From assembly GCA_943788235.1 (NCBI GenBank), contig CALSPM010000003.1, forward strand, positions 62,001-126,000: a stretch of DNA of 64,000 nucleotides, in the 5' to 3' direction. Source of the stretch: an uncultured Cyclobacteriaceae bacterium (GTDB lineage: Bacteria > Bacteroidota > Bacteroidia > Cytophagales > Cyclobacteriaceae). This document shows positions 63,440 to 64,000 of this stretch, piece by piece. Made by a program: the position numbers and the translations under genes. Under the pieces are notes generated by a model that was given only the letters and a program-made list of their open reading frames with translations, searched no databases and was not told the origin of the DNA. Each line of letters begins with the position of its first letter. Within the stretch, counting starts at the first letter, position 1.

Positions 63440-64000
63440 TCATTTCTCCCTTTTATTTACCAATTGGATCAAATCAATATTATTTCCAAGCAAGATATCT
63501 GTAGGATTGATTCTTCCTTTTTCTGGACCATTTTCTAGTTTTAGCACACCTCGGGGACAAACGGCGGAGCAAATGCCACAACCGACACAGCTTGATCTCA
63601 CAATATTTTCTCCTTTTTGTGCATAAGCTCTTACATCAATGCCTTGCTCGCAATAAGTAGAACAGTTTCCACAAGAAATGCATTGACCCCCATTAGTTGT
63701 AATTCTAAAACGTGATTTAAAACGCTGAACAATACCCATATATGCGGCCAATGGGCATCCAAATCGACACCAAATCCGATTCCCAAAAATAGGATAAAAC
63801 CCGGTACCAATAACACCCGCAAACCATGCCCCAATCAAGAAGCTATAGCTGTCTTTAATCCATTGAGAGTGAATTCCCAGAAAAGAGGGCATCCCTGTAA
63901 AATAACAATACAAGGTAACGAGGGTCATCACTAAAGAGAAGATCAATACTGAATGGATCAACCAACGTTCAAGCTTCCACGCCTGCAAGCTTTTATCAGA
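63440..64000 (-). CDS. Membrane-bound 4Fe-4S protein (NosR/NapH-like), 5' end beyond window
   Basis: The open frame reaches the window edge, so the N-terminus is missing. The visible 186 residues show two to three membrane segments, then WCRFGCPLAAYMG, and two [4Fe-4S] ferredoxin motifs, CISCGNCSTYCEQG and CVGCGICSAVCPRG. This layout matches the C-terminal part of NosR/NapH/CcoG-type electron-transfer proteins. Its partner and electron acceptor are unknown. An in-frame TTG at 63988 is probably not the true start. Confidence 0.8.
   Translation of the reverse strand, partial: SDKSLQAWKLERWLIHSVLIFSLVMTLVTLYCYFTGMPSFLGIHSQWIKDSYSFLIGAWFAGVIGTGFYPIFGNRIWCRFGCPLAAYMGIVQRFKSRFRITTNGGQCISCGNCSTYCEQGIDVRAYAQKGENIVRSSCVGCGICSAVCPRGVLKLENGPEKGRINPTDILLGNNIDLIQLVNKREK

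Overview
This window comes from a member of the Bacteroidota. The evidence is a type IX secretion (T9SS) C-terminal sorting domain, the T9SS protein PorQ, FG-GAP-rich giant secretion substrates, a BtuG-like surface lipoprotein, a GH3-type acyl-adenylate protein, AT-rich spacers and promoters close to the TAnnTTTG pattern. No 16S gene is present, so I cannot place it below phylum; a free-living aerobic marine or environmental Cytophagia- or Saprospiria-like lineage fits the content.

Layout. 1-6069: molybdenum-cofactor genes (3' end of moeA, a two-domain mobA-like gene, moaC, a moeB-rhodanese fusion, a frameshifted xdhC, a small membrane protein, moaD and a BNR propeller). 6238-13628: a complete aerobic CO dehydrogenase operon in the order coxM-S-L-G-D-E-F; CoxL carries the form I signature AYRCSFR and CoxF has a C-terminal YHS metal-binding domain. 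13633-18381: a TauE-type permease, idi, frameshifted nadB, nadA and a TPR protein. 18649-30457: one giant secreted protein gene (about 3,900 codons) with a signal peptide, Ig/cadherin-like modules, a right-handed beta-helix, FG-GAP repeats, an inserted glucan-binding-like block and a T9SS sorting domain, broken by many frameshifts and some in-frame stops, mostly in its 5' half. 30748-37110: a vitamin B12 uptake locus with btuFCD divergent from a cobalamin riboswitch-btuB-btuG unit. 37115-50889: housekeeping genes, mostly on the minus strand: meaB, hslU, porQ, lon, a plus-strand OmpA/PD40 protein, rseP, dxr, GH3 and dnaA. 51140-64000: a fused methylmalonyl-CoA mutase, an APC permease with a guanidino-group hydrolase, a Rieske oxygenase, an aldo/keto reductase, a DEAD-box helicase, a DinB-like secreted protein, a heavily degraded ygiQ pseudogene, a NIPSNAP protein and a partial 4Fe-4S membrane protein.

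How it fits together. The molybdenum-cofactor genes next to cox suggest that this region makes and matures the Mo-Cu enzyme for oxidation of CO as an energy supplement. The B12 uptake locus, meaB and the B12-dependent methylmalonyl-CoA mutase lie within 25 kb and form a B12-scavenging and propionate/methylmalonyl module. lon, hslU and rseP are protein quality-control genes, and PorQ serves the secretion system used by the giant protein.

Caution on disrupted genes: xdhC and nadB each have one apparent frameshift, while the giant gene and ygiQ have many lesions. ygiQ also has nonsense codons, an internal deletion and loss of a radical-SAM cysteine, so it looks like a true pseudogene. The giant gene mixes homopolymer slips with at least one in-frame stop and could reflect decay, assembly error or both.
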